Positions 1 through 7,766 of a DNA stretch of 64,000 nt are shown piece after piece. This DNA is from Natronomonas aquatica (GTDB lineage: Archaea > Halobacteriota > Halobacteria > Halobacteriales > Haloarculaceae). Both the position numbers and the translations under genes were made by a program. The notes beneath the pieces were generated by a model. That model saw nothing but the letters and a program-made list of their open reading frames with translations, was not told the DNA's origin and ran no database searches. The stretch is taken from the NCBI RefSeq assembly GCF_024449025.1, contig NZ_JAHLKM010000002.1, positions 62,001-126,000 on the forward strand, in the 5' to 3' direction. Within the stretch, counting starts at the first letter, position 1. Each line of letters begins with the position of its first letter.

Positions 1-119
1 GTCGCATACCGGGGTTCGGTGACCGCCGGGCAAAAGCCGACCGGTGTTTGCCCCCGACGGCGGGGTCGATCCCCGTCAAAATGAAATCCGTTAAGAGGGA
101 CCCCCAAGTACGGTCGTGT

Positions 120-239
120 ATGAACTTCATCCTACAAGCCTACGAGGACAGTCCGATGCTGATCGACGCGTCGGGCTGGGTCGTCCTGCTCGCGAGCCTC
201 GTTATCACCGTCGGCTGGCTCCTGTATCTCTACCGGTAG
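120..239 (+). CDS. Small single-span membrane protein
   Basis: A 39-residue protein. An acidic N-terminal stretch is followed by one hydrophobic helix at about residues 18-36, then a short C-terminal tail of aromatic and basic residues (YLYR). An ATG 72 bases upstream in frame would give 63 residues. I prefer the internal ATG because the extra N-terminus is basic and Pro-rich, unlike haloarchaeal protein. The stop directly abuts the end of the convergent CinA-like gene. No function can be assigned. A short helix with almost nothing outside the membrane would fit a small membrane-protein partner, but that is guesswork. Confidence 0.5.
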   Translation: MNFILQAYEDSPMLIDASGWVVLLASLVITVGWLLYLYR

Positions 240-926
240 CTACGCCACGTCGCTGCGTTCACGGAGCCACGACAGCGCCGCCCCGACCTCGGCTTCGTCG
301 GTCCCCTGGATCTTGACACGGACGTTCTCGCCCGGATAGCTGCCGACCTTCACGTCGAAGCGTTCCTGGATTTCCCGAAACCGATCGATCAGCGCGCTTT
401 CGGGCTCGTCGACGACGACGAACTCAGCGTGTCGTTTCTCGCCGTCGAACTCCGGGGCGACCGATTCGAACATCGCCTTCATCTCCTCGGGGACCCCCGG
501 AAAGACGTAGACGTTCTCGACGACACAGCCGGGGGCGACGCCGACCGTGTTGTGCAGCGGTCGCGAGCCATCGGGTAACTCGGCCGTCCCGTCGGTGAGA
601 CCGTCCCGAGAGTATCCCCCCTCTTCGGTGAGCCACTCGAGGACGGCCTCGTCGGTTTCGAGCGACCGGCCGACGGCGGCCGCGACGCCCGCAAGCGTCT
701 TGTCGTCGTGCGTCGGACCGACCCCGCCGGTGACGATGGCGGCGTCGTACTCGGCGGCGTACTCGTTTGTCACCCGGGCGATGTCCGCGACCCGGTCGGG
801 GACGACGGTGATACGTTCGACGTCGACCCCGCGTTCGTCGAGTTTCTCGCCGAGCCACGTAGCGTTCGTGTTGACGGTGTCCCCGGTCAACAGTTCGTCA
901 CCGACGGAGACCAAAGCGACGTTCAT
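240..926 (-). CDS. Competence/damage-inducible protein A-like (MoaB/Mog fold) protein
   Basis: About 228 residues. The N-terminus MNVALVSVGDELLTGDTVNTN is the MoaB/Mog/CinA N-terminal signature, and the IVTGGVGPTHDD motif near residue 66 is the typical molybdopterin-binding-fold glycine loop. The nicotinamide-nucleotide deamidase half found in bacterial CinA is absent, as is usual for archaeal members. The family has roles in molybdenum cofactor handling or pyrophosphate cleavage of nucleotide adducts; the substrate here cannot be read from sequence. The start is the Met at 926, not an in-frame Met 13 codons upstream, because homology begins at MNVALVS. It lies 75 bases after the DUF5803 lipoprotein gene and may be the last gene of the tfe operon. 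Confidence 0.8.
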   Translation of the reverse strand: MNVALVSVGDELLTGDTVNTNATWLGEKLDERGVDVERITVVPDRVADIARVTNEYAAEYDAAIVTGGVGPTHDDKTLAGVAAAVGRSLETDEAVLEWLTEEGGYSRDGLTDGTAELPDGSRPLHNTVGVAPGCVVENVYVFPGVPEEMKAMFESVAPEFDGEKRHAEFVVVDEPESALIDRFREIQERFDVKVGSYPGENVRVKIQGTDEAEVGAALSWLRERSDVA

Positions 927-1001
927 GCGGTCGATACGGTCGGGAGCCGAATAAATACGTGGCAAACGGCGCCTTCGGGGTATCCGTTCGACGTCTCGAC
1001 G

Positions 1002-1823
1002 CTATCGCATCCCAGGCGGCGGCCCGTCATTATCGTCCTCGTACTCGATGTCGAATCCCTCCGATTCGCGGCGCTTCTCGGCGCGTTTGATCTGCCGGTA
1101 GTAGTAGACCGACCCGACGAGCCCGACGAGGCCGGCGACGGCCGCGAGCCCGCCGAACAGCCACAGGTCACGATCGAGATACCAGCGCACGACGACAACC
1201 GACGTCTCGACGGAATCCCACTGCAGGTGGACCCGATCGTCGACCGTCCGGCGGTCTTCGTTGGACGGGCGGACTCGCGAGAGGATCGGTATCGCGGCGT
1301 CGGTATCCGGCGGCAGGGCGACCTCGTAGCTCCCGTTGACCGGTGTATAGACCGTGAGCTGCTTGCCCTGCTTGGGTGCGGTGAACGCCAACTGTCCCTC
1401 CTCGGCCGGGAGTTCGACGATCGTCCGACGCCGCGTGTTGTCGACCGAAAGCGAGTCCGTCGGCTCCCGGGAGCCGTCCTCGTGGATCCGGACGACCTCG
1501 CCGTCGGCGTATCTGATGATCGTTCCGTTGGTATGTTTGAACTGCACGGCCGAGATCTCCAGCGGCCGTTCGACGGTAAGGGCGTTTGTCCGCCATAGCT
1601 GTATCGTCCCGCTGTCGCCGGTCACCTTCGCGGAGACGTTATAGACCGCAGTGTAGTTGTTCCGGTTGATCGTCACGTAGGCGTCGGCGTCGGTGTCGTA
1701 CTCGTAGTCGGCGTCCGCCGAGAGTGCCTCCGGGTCGTCGACGTCAGCACCGAAGATTCCCGTACAGCCGGCCAGCCCGAAAGCAGCGACGAGCGCGACG
1801 GCAGCGAGCAGGCGACGGTCCAT
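1002..1823 (-). CDS. DUF5803-type lipoprotein with C-terminal membrane helix
   Basis: 273 residues. The N-terminus is a lipoprotein signal: a hydrophobic run ending in the lipobox LAGC with Cys at about residue 19. An Ig-like, Asn/Thr-rich ectodomain of about 180 residues follows, then one membrane helix at about residues 222-243 and a basic, then acidic, cytoplasmic tail ending in GPPPGMR. It is therefore anchored at both ends on the outer face of the membrane. I recall this arrangement, downstream of tfe and DUF2110, as the haloarchaeal DUF5803 family; the role is unknown. The start lies 2 bases after the DUF2110 stop, indicating translational coupling. Confidence 0.75.
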   Translation of the reverse strand: MDRRLLAAVALVAAFGLAGCTGIFGADVDDPEALSADADYEYDTDADAYVTINRNNYTAVYNVSAKVTGDSGTIQLWRTNALTVERPLEISAVQFKHTNGTIIRYADGEVVRIHEDGSREPTDSLSVDNTRRRTIVELPAEEGQLAFTAPKQGKQLTVYTPVNGSYEVALPPDTDAAIPILSRVRPSNEDRRTVDDRVHLQWDSVETSVVVVRWYLDRDLWLFGGLAAVAGLVGLVGSVYYYRQIKRAEKRRESEGFDIEYEDDNDGPPPGMR

Positions 1824-1825
1824 GA

Positions 1826-2500
1826 TCAGGGAACGACAGCGAGCAGTTCGGCCTCAAGATGCGGTCCGATGTCGGCGAGCAGGCCGGGCGCGTCCGTCCC
1901 CTCCCGACAGACGATGCTCCCCTCGAGCAGCCCCAGCCGCTCGACTGTGACGATATCGTCGGCGTGGCCCGACCGGTTGACTGTCGCCCGCAGTTGGGCC
2001 CGCGTCGTGCTGTTGCCGTTGACGCGGCCGGTTCCGCGCGTCCACCCGTAGAGGCGGTCACGTTCGGCGTCCGCCAGACGGGCCGGCTCCCCGTCGTTGC
2101 CCTCGACGAACCGAAGCGGCATGTGCTGGACGAGCCCGAACCGGGTTCGGATCTGGGCTGGCGTCCCCTGTCCGAGACCGAGTTCGCCGGCCGGGATCCG
2201 GACGTCCTCGCCGGCGTCGAGGACGATTCCGTCGTCGTCCCACGACTCGAGCGTCCCGACGTGGGTCTCCCCGGGTTCCCGGTGCGGCGTGATGGCGCCC
2301 CACTCCTCGGCGAGGAGGTTTCTGGCGACCGGGGCGTCCTCGCCGGTGACCGTCACCGAGGGGAAGCCGTCGTCGCGGCGACCGAGAGTGAACTCGACGT
2401 CGAGATCTCCGAGTGCGTTTTCGACGAGCGACTCGAGCGAATCCATGGCCCGACGGCGGCTCTCGCCGGTCACGTAGACTTTGGTTGCGAGGACGACCAT
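1826..2500 (-). CDS. DUF2110 family protein
   Basis: 224 residues starting MVVLATKVYVTG. The start codon overlaps the tfe stop (TGATG), which fixes the start; the open frame extends upstream but only as antisense-like Arg-rich sequence. The protein is soluble with no membrane helices or metal motifs. An N-terminal alpha/beta region is followed by a small beta-rich middle (about residues 80-125), and the C-terminus contains a TTRAQLRATVNRSGH segment. DUF2110 is an archaeal family usually found next to tfe, so a link to transcription or RNA is plausible, but no activity is established that I can name. Confidence 0.8.
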   Translation of the reverse strand: MVVLATKVYVTGESRRRAMDSLESLVENALGDLDVEFTLGRRDDGFPSVTVTGEDAPVARNLLAEEWGAITPHREPGETHVGTLESWDDDGIVLDAGEDVRIPAGELGLGQGTPAQIRTRFGLVQHMPLRFVEGNDGEPARLADAERDRLYGWTRGTGRVNGNSTTRAQLRATVNRSGHADDIVTVERLGLLEGSIVCREGTDAPGLLADIGPHLEAELLAVVP

Positions 2501-3036
2501 CAGGCGTTCGCGGCTCCGGGTTCCGGGACGTTCAGTTCCTCGCGTAGCTCTTCGATCCGCATCTCCATGGCGTCGACGAGCCGGTCGTTGTCCATCGTCT
2601 CCAGTTGCCCGCCACACTGTGGGCACTCGAAGCCGAACTCCATGGCCTCGCCGAACTCGAACCGGAGCTGACACTGCCCACAGAGGTAGAACTCGTTGTC
2701 CGTCTCGTAGCTTTCCCGCTCCTCGAGCGCCGAGAGCAGACGGTGCATCTCGGATTCGAGCTGTTCGGGGATGTTCTCGTACTCGAAGGTCCACAGATAC
2801 GTGAGCCAGCCCGAGTCCTCGTCGCGCAGGCGGCGATAGGAGGCCAGATCGTTCTCATAGAGGATGAAAAGCGCCCGGCGGACGTCGTTGAGCTCCAACC
2901 CGAGTTCCTCCGCGAGTTCCTCGTCGGTGACCTCGCCGTCCGGCGGCGCGGCGGCGACGGGCATCCCCGTCGGTCCGACGAGCTCGTGGAGGTACTTCTG
3001 AATCACCGGATCGTTCAGTAGTTCCTCAAAAGCCAT
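2500..3036 (-). CDS. tfe: Transcription initiation factor E (TFE)
   Basis: 178 residues, the archaeal homologue of the TFIIE alpha N-terminal half. It helps open the promoter with TBP, TFB and RNA polymerase. The N-terminal half (about 1-95) is the winged helix (MAFEELLNDPVIQKYL start, ELGLELNDVRRALFILYENDLASYRR core). The C-terminal half carries a zinc ribbon with two Cys pairs (CGQC and CPQC at about residues 123-143) and ends in an acidic helix. Length is normal for the family. It is the first gene of a leftward operon with DUF2110 and DUF5803. A TATA-like box at 3061-3070 on the minus strand, about 29 bases upstream, suggests a leaderless message. Confidence 0.97.
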   Translation of the reverse strand: MAFEELLNDPVIQKYLHELVGPTGMPVAAAPPDGEVTDEELAEELGLELNDVRRALFILYENDLASYRRLRDEDSGWLTYLWTFEYENIPEQLESEMHRLLSALEERESYETDNEFYLCGQCQLRFEFGEAMEFGFECPQCGGQLETMDNDRLVDAMEMRIEELREELNVPEPGAANA

Positions 3037-3060
3037 TACTTATTGTTCGGCCAGCGAGTC

Positions 3061-3070
3061 GGTTAAAAGC
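3061..3070 (-). promoter_or_regulatory. TATA-like box of the tfe operon
   Basis: On the minus strand the sequence reads GCTTTTAACC, centred about 29 bases before the tfe start codon. This is the expected distance for a leaderless haloarchaeal transcript. Confidence 0.5.
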
Positions 3071-3400
3071 TCCGAAACCGAGGACTGTTCCGGAGCGACG
3101 GTATCAACGCATCTATCCGACGGTATACGACGACCCATGCGGAGACTCGAGCACGAACCGGGAGAGTGCCCCGGATCGTGGCCGGGCAATAGTTATATAT
3201 AAACCTATTGGCCGTTCATATCAGAGATGCTACTGAACGGCGTTTCGAACCGTCTAATCCGGTTTGGGATGTTCAGTATCCCTCTGGAACCGGCTATTTT
3301 TAACCGTATAAACGATGTCTGACATCTACACTTATAAACAGAAACGGTCCGGAACCGAGTTCCCTATTTATACCCCTCGACAGGGAAGGACGGATCATAC
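3071..3400. other. Intergenic region with several TATA-like boxes
   Basis: No convincing ORF or structured RNA was seen here. There are three AT-rich boxes: TTATATATAAAC near 3191-3202 (readable on both strands), TATTTTTAACC near 3295-3305 and CTATTTATAC at 3364-3373. The last lies about 33 bases before the zinc-ribbon gene at 3401 and is its likely promoter. The first has no annotated gene at the usual distance on either strand, so a small RNA or a lost gene is possible. Confidence 0.4.
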
Positions 3401-3604
3401 ATGGCGATACGAACTGACGAAAGCGATGGGGCGATGAGAGAGTGGTGTGAGACGTGCAAACGAGAGACGCCACACGACGTTTCGATCCGGCTCCGGACCG
3501 AAAGCAAGCGACCGAAAAACGCCGAGTACTCCCGGGAGCCCTACCGGGTGTCGGCGTGTCAGATCTGTGGGACCGAGCGCACACTCCGGATGAACGACGC
3601 CTGA
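3401..3604 (+). CDS. Small zinc beta-ribbon protein (DUF7835-like)
   Basis: 67 residues. Two CxxC knuckles, CETC at about residues 16-19 and CQIC at about 53-56, frame a basic beta-rich middle containing SREPYRVS. Together they would bind one zinc ion in a beta-ribbon. I recall near-identical short haloarchaeal proteins (DUF7835 family). No function is known; nucleic-acid or protein binding is the usual role of such ribbons. The TATA-like box at 3364-3373 suggests its own near-leaderless transcript. It is followed by a non-coding element with inverted repeats. Confidence 0.75.
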   Translation: MAIRTDESDGAMREWCETCKRETPHDVSIRLRTESKRPKNAEYSREPYRVSACQICGTERTLRMNDA

Positions 3605-3622
3605 GTCCCGGTTAGCTATCGC

Positions 3623-3802
3623 AACTGTTTACACATCGATCGCACTGCAATCGTGAGATCGGGTGTGGACTGGCTTCGGATCGCTACTATAGCTACAGTA
3701 GTCGGTAGAAGTCAGTGCAGATCCACTCGCGAGTGTCCGGCCAGCGTGGCTGTCGCTGGCCATCCGGCTGTGAGTGGTGTGTAAACAGTTCTACTGACTA
3801 CT
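3623..3802. repeat. MITE-like element with terminal inverted repeats
   Basis: A perfect 13-base inverted repeat, AACTGTTTACACA at 3623-3635 and its complement at 3778-3790, brackets about 168 bases with no ORF. A second inverted pair is AGTAGTCGGTAGAA at 3697-3710 against the complement of 3789-3802 (13 of 14 match). A hairpin with an 8-base perfect stem, GGCCAGCG/CGCTGGCC, sits at about 3739-3761. Non-coding DNA with terminal inverted repeats fits a miniature transposable element or a decayed IS end. No clear target duplication was found, so the outer limits are uncertain. Confidence 0.5.
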
Positions 3803-3838
3803 ATACCACGTCCAGATCAAAAGCTCGGAACCGGCCGC

Positions 3839-4732
3839 CTACCGCGTCCGTGTCGTCACTTCACATCCCCCCTCGGTGACGATCACGGTGTGTTCCTTCT
3901 GGCTGACGAGACAGCCATCGTCCTCTTTCAGGACAGGATAGCCGTGGACGACGTCCTGTCGCTGGAGCCGTCGCAGCGCCATCTCCGCCCGGCGGGTGTC
4001 GAGCCACCGGCGCGCGAACGGCAGCGTCTTGAACTCCTCGACGATCTGTTCGAGGGCCTGTCGGGCGTCGCGGTTCCGGACGCTTGCCTCCCGTTCGAGC
4101 GCGTAGATCTCCTCGTCGGCGCCTTCGGTGACCTTCCCGCCGCCGTCGGTCGCGAACGGTTCGATCGCGACGACGTCGCCGGCCTCGAGCTCGATCCCCT
4201 GTTCGACCGCCCGGTTGGGGATGTTCGGATCGGTGTGTTGCTCCCAGTGGCCCAGCCCGTGTCCCGAGAGGTTGACCACGGGGTTGTAGCCGTAGCCGTC
4301 GATGACCGACTCGATCTCGGCGCCGATCTCGCCGGTCTCGACGCCGGGTTCGATGATTTCGATGGCGGCCTCGAGCGCCTCGGCGGGCGCCTCGGCGAGT
4401 TCCGGGTTACCCGAGAGATCCACCGTGACCGCGGTATCGGCCAGCCAGCCGTCGACGTGGACGCCGATATCGAGGTTGATCATCTCCTCGCCGAAGGTCG
4501 ATTCGTCGTCGGGGCCGGGCGTCGCGTGGGCGGCCTCCTCGTCGACGCTGATGTTGACAGGGAAGGCGGGTTCGCCGCCGAGTTCCCGGATCCGGTCCTC
4601 GGCGTACTCGGCGACCTCGAGGTGGCCCGCGCCGACCTCGACGCGATCTGCGGCCTCCTCGCGAACCTGCGCGAGGATCTCGCCCGCCTCACGGTGTTTC
4701 TCGCGTTGCTCGTCTGTGAGATCGGTGCTCAT
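3839..4732 (-). CDS. map: Methionine aminopeptidase, type 2
   Basis: 297 residues. It removes the initiator Met from nascent proteins using two metal ions. The metal ligands are visible in order: an Asp pair in NLDIGVHVDGWLADTAVT (about 90-107), His in SGHGLGHWEQH (about 160), Glu in VAIEPFAT (about 194), and the last Glu in VIVTEGG near the C-terminus. The insertion before the last motif marks type 2. The start is the ATG at 4732 (MSTDLTDEQ); the open frame continues far upstream only as antisense of the DUF63 gene. The two genes are divergent with a 111-base gap. Confidence 0.95.
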   Translation of the reverse strand: MSTDLTDEQREKHREAGEILAQVREEAADRVEVGAGHLEVAEYAEDRIRELGGEPAFPVNISVDEEAAHATPGPDDESTFGEEMINLDIGVHVDGWLADTAVTVDLSGNPELAEAPAEALEAAIEIIEPGVETGEIGAEIESVIDGYGYNPVVNLSGHGLGHWEQHTDPNIPNRAVEQGIELEAGDVVAIEPFATDGGGKVTEGADEEIYALEREASVRNRDARQALEQIVEEFKTLPFARRWLDTRRAEMALRRLQRQDVVHGYPVLKEDDGCLVSQKEHTVIVTEGGCEVTTRTR

Positions 4733-4843
4733 GGGTCCCCGTTCGGCAGGTCGGATAAAAGGGGTTGTGTTCGACCGGCGGACGGTTCCCAAGAGAAAAC
4801 GCAACCGCAACGTTTTCGACCGCCCGCCTGCCCGTTTCCGGTA

Positions 4844-5665
4844 GTGATACTTCCAGCCGGGTTCGGGCTCCCGCCCCTTCCGTATCTCCTCGCGCTCGCG
4901 GCCGGGACGGTAGCCGCGATCGGAGCGCTGTACGTCCGTCGACCCCCGGTTACGGCGGCGACCGTCACCGCCCTCGCCCCGTGGATGGCCGCCGGCGGGG
5001 CGCTGTACGCCCTCTATCAGGCCGGCGCCGTGCCCGATCCGGCCGCTCCGCTTTTCGGCTCGCCGGCAGTGTACGTTACGGTCGGCATCCTCGCGGGCTT
5101 CGTCTGGGCCCTTCTGGCCGAACGGCCGGGAGAGTCGTGGAGACCGACTGAGGCGTCGACGATCCTCGCCGCGGTTGGGTGCAGCCTTTTGACGGTCGCC
5201 TTGATCGCCGCAGCCGTAACGAGGACGTCGAACGCCGTCGGCGCGAGGGCGCTGCTCTCGGGGGCGATCCTCCTCGTCTCTCTCGTCGGGGGGACCCTGA
5301 TCTGGATCACACTGCGACGGGTCACAGACGTCTCGGCAACGGGGACAGTCGGCGCCGTCGTCGTCTTCGGCCACACGCTGGACGGCGTTTCGACGGCGGT
5401 CGGATACGGCATGCTCGGGTTCGGCGAGCAGACACCGCTGTCGCGGCTCGTCATCGAGGCCGGCGGGGCGCTTCCGGTCCCCGAACTCCTCGGCGGAGCC
5501 TGGCTGTTCGTTCTCGTCAAGACCGTCCTCGGCGCCGCGATCGTCGTGCTCTTCGAGGAGTACGTCCGCGAGGAGCCGACCGAGGGCTGTCTCCTCTTGG
5601 GGCTCATCGCCGCCGTCGGTCTCGGTCCCGGGTTCCACAACGTCGTTCTGTTTGCGATCTCGTGA
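4844..5665 (+). CDS. DUF63 family integral membrane protein
   Basis: 273 residues starting at a GTG (MILPAGFGLPPLPYLL). About seven hydrophobic helices span the chain. A conserved-looking polar segment, FGHTLDGVSTAVGYGMLGFGEQTPLSR, sits at about residues 176-202, and GLGPGFHNV near the end. This pattern matches the archaeal DUF63 family of polytopic membrane proteins. His and Asp inside a membrane region could be catalytic, but the function is unknown. The upstream reading frame overlaps map on the other strand and is ignored. Uridine phosphorylase follows 66 bases later on the same strand. Confidence 0.8.
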   Translation: MILPAGFGLPPLPYLLALAAGTVAAIGALYVRRPPVTAATVTALAPWMAAGGALYALYQAGAVPDPAAPLFGSPAVYVTVGILAGFVWALLAERPGESWRPTEASTILAAVGCSLLTVALIAAAVTRTSNAVGARALLSGAILLVSLVGGTLIWITLRRVTDVSATGTVGAVVVFGHTLDGVSTAVGYGMLGFGEQTPLSRLVIEAGGALPVPELLGGAWLFVLVKTVLGAAIVVLFEEYVREEPTEGCLLLGLIAAVGLGPGFHNVVLFAIS

Positions 5666-5731
5666 CGTCGGTCGGTTCCTCGCCGGTTCAGAACCCGACC
5701 GACTTTTGAGGACGCCACACGACCTCTCGGT

Positions 5732-6457
5732 ATGGCAAAACAGCCGCATCTCCTCGTCGAACCCGGCGAGTTGGCGAATATCGCGCTCCTGCCGGGGGAT
5801 CCCGGCCGGGTCGACCGCATCGCCGGTCACTGTGACGACGCCGAGACGATCGCAGAGAACCGCGAGTACGAACTCGTCAACGCAGCCTACGAAGGTTGTG
5901 ACGTTACGATCTGTTCGACCGGGATCGGCTCGCCCTCGGCCGCGATCGCCCTCGAGGAACTCGCCGCCGTCGGCGTCGAGACGTTCATCCGGGTCGGGAC
6001 GACCGGCGCGCTCCAGCCGGGGATCGAGATCGGCGACACCGTCGTCGCGACGGGCGCGGCCAAAGACGAGGGGACGACGAAACGCTACGAGAAAAGCGAG
6101 ATGCCGGCGGTCCCCGATTACGCCACCCTATCGGCGCTCGTCGAGGCGGCCGAGGGCCGTTCGGCCCCGGTCCACGTCGGCCCGATCGCGACGGACGACG
6201 CCTACTACGCCGAGACCGACACCGCGGTCGAGGCGTGGTCGGAGGCCGGCCTGCTCTGTGTCGAGATGGAGGCCGCGGCCCTTTTTACCCTCGCACGCCG
6301 GAAGGGGCTGGCCGCCGGGGCGATCTGTACCGTCGACGGCAACCTGATCGAAGGGACACAGAAGGGCGAAACCGAGGCCGAAGAACTCCCCGAGAAAGCC
6401 AGAAACAACGTCGACCGCGCGATCCGGATCGCCCTCGACGCGGCGGTCTCGCTGTAG
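5732..6457 (+). CDS. udp: Uridine phosphorylase / nucleoside phosphorylase
   Basis: 241 residues of the PNP/UDP superfamily, which cleaves nucleosides with phosphate to give ribose-1-phosphate and the base (pyrimidine salvage). Visible signatures are LLPGDPGRVDRIA at about 19-31 (phosphate-binding Gly and Arg), TGIGSPSAAIALEEL at about 65-79, VGTTGALQPGI at about 89-99 and CVEMEAAALFTLA near 175, where the Glu-Met-Glu pair contacts ribose. Length is normal. Similarity is best to uridine phosphorylase, but substrate choice within the family is not safe from motifs alone. It ends 2 bases before the stop of the convergent channel gene. Confidence 0.88.
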   Translation: MAKQPHLLVEPGELANIALLPGDPGRVDRIAGHCDDAETIAENREYELVNAAYEGCDVTICSTGIGSPSAAIALEELAAVGVETFIRVGTTGALQPGIEIGDTVVATGAAKDEGTTKRYEKSEMPAVPDYATLSALVEAAEGRSAPVHVGPIATDDAYYAETDTAVEAWSEAGLLCVEMEAAALFTLARRKGLAAGAICTVDGNLIEGTQKGETEAEELPEKARNNVDRAIRIALDAAVSL

Positions 6458-6459
6458 GT

Positions 6460-7650
6460 CTACGAGGACCGACCGCCGGAACCGATATCGAGGATCCGGT
6501 CGATCACCCGTTCGGGGTTGTCGTTCCCGAGAGCGGACTCGACGAGCAGTTGACCGCCGAGGACGGCGGGGCTCAACACGATATCCGCCCCGGCCCGCCG
6601 GAGCTTGCTGATGTTCTCGCGGTCGGTCGCCGCCGCGACGATCCGGAGCTCCGGGTTGAGTTCTCTGGCCGTCAACACGGCCATCGCGTCCTGTGCGTCG
6701 TCGTTCGTCGCGACGATGAGCGCCCGCGCCCGCTCGATGTGGACGCGTCTGAGCGGCTCCTCGTCGCTCGGATCCGCGGTGAAAACCTCGTGGCCATGCT
6801 CCCGGAGCTGTTTTGTGTCCTCGGGGTCGCGAACGATGACGACGGCGTTGTTCCCATCGAGGCTCTCGAGGATCGGTTCGGTCAGCTCACCGTAGCCGGT
6901 GACGACGTAGTGATTCTCCAGCAGTTCGAGTTGTTTGTCGCTCATGTTTCCGAGTGCGGTTGCGAGGCGGGCTTCGATGAGGGGTCCCAGAAGCGTCCCG
7001 AGGGCGACGCCGAAGCTGGCGACGCCGGCGAGCAGGACGGACATAGAGAAGAGCCGGCCGAACTGCGAGGTGGCGGTGAGATCGCCGTATCCGACCGTCG
7101 AGGCCGTAACGAGCGTGAAGTAGAACGCATCGAGTACCGTGTTCACCTGGTTGAATTCCTCGCGGAGGGCGTAGGTGCCGACGGTGCCGTAGACCTGTAC
7201 CGAGACGATCGCGGCGAGGGAGGCGAGCTGTGCCATCGTCAGATCGACCGTCCGATCGAAGAACCGGCGGTTCAACAGGACGGCCGGCGTCGCCAGGACT
7301 GACGCCACGACGAGCGGAAGCGAAAGGAGGCTGGACTGTACCAGCCCCTGAAGACCGGTCACGGGCAACAGGACGGCCGAGAGGTACCAGGCGCTTCGGT
7401 AGCCACGGCGGAGACCATAGACGCTCACGAGCATCAGGAACCCGGTCATCGTCCCGGTGAAGCCGGCCGTCCGGGCAGCGAGTTCGGGTACGTACACCGC
7501 AAGCGGCCCTGAAAGCGTCGTCGAACTGATGTTGACGATCCCGGTGACGATCGACAGTATCGCGACGAGCGCCGTCAGAAAGACCGCAGTGTGCGTCCGG
7601 AACAGGATCAGACGCGTTCGGCGCTCGTCCTCCGCCGCCGATCCCACCAT
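6460..7650 (-). CDS. Potassium channel with RCK (TrkA-N) domain
   Basis: 396 residues. The first 230 hold about six hydrophobic helices. The last two bracket a pore loop with the K+ selectivity filter TVGYGD (about residue 190). The C-terminal half is a Rossmann RCK/TrkA-N domain starting HYVVTGYGELTEPILESL, a nucleotide or ligand gating module. A TrkA-C domain is not visible at the end. It would be a gated K+ channel, important for a salt-in organism. The gene is divergent from two genes that consist of membrane helices plus TrkA-C-like repeats, with 116 bases between, suggesting one functional module. Confidence 0.92.
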   Translation of the reverse strand: MVGSAAEDERRTRLILFRTHTAVFLTALVAILSIVTGIVNISSTTLSGPLAVYVPELAARTAGFTGTMTGFLMLVSVYGLRRGYRSAWYLSAVLLPVTGLQGLVQSSLLSLPLVVASVLATPAVLLNRRFFDRTVDLTMAQLASLAAIVSVQVYGTVGTYALREEFNQVNTVLDAFYFTLVTASTVGYGDLTATSQFGRLFSMSVLLAGVASFGVALGTLLGPLIEARLATALGNMSDKQLELLENHYVVTGYGELTEPILESLDGNNAVVIVRDPEDTKQLREHGHEVFTADPSDEEPLRRVHIERARALIVATNDDAQDAMAVLTARELNPELRIVAAATDRENISKLRRAGADIVLSPAVLGGQLLVESALGNDNPERVIDRILDIGSGGRSS

Positions 7651-7766
7651 TACACTCCCCGTTTCCTTTGGATCGCTAAGAAGTCATCGCTCCGCCGCCC
7701 GGGCGACCGAACGGACGGCGAGCGGACGACAGCGCCGACAGTAGTTTACTTTGGGGCGTTATCGAT

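Noticed and set aside
3890-4843. N-terminal extension of the DUF63 protein over map
   Set aside because: The extension is antisense to the catalytic core of methionine aminopeptidase; the GTG at 4844 immediately precedes the first membrane helix.
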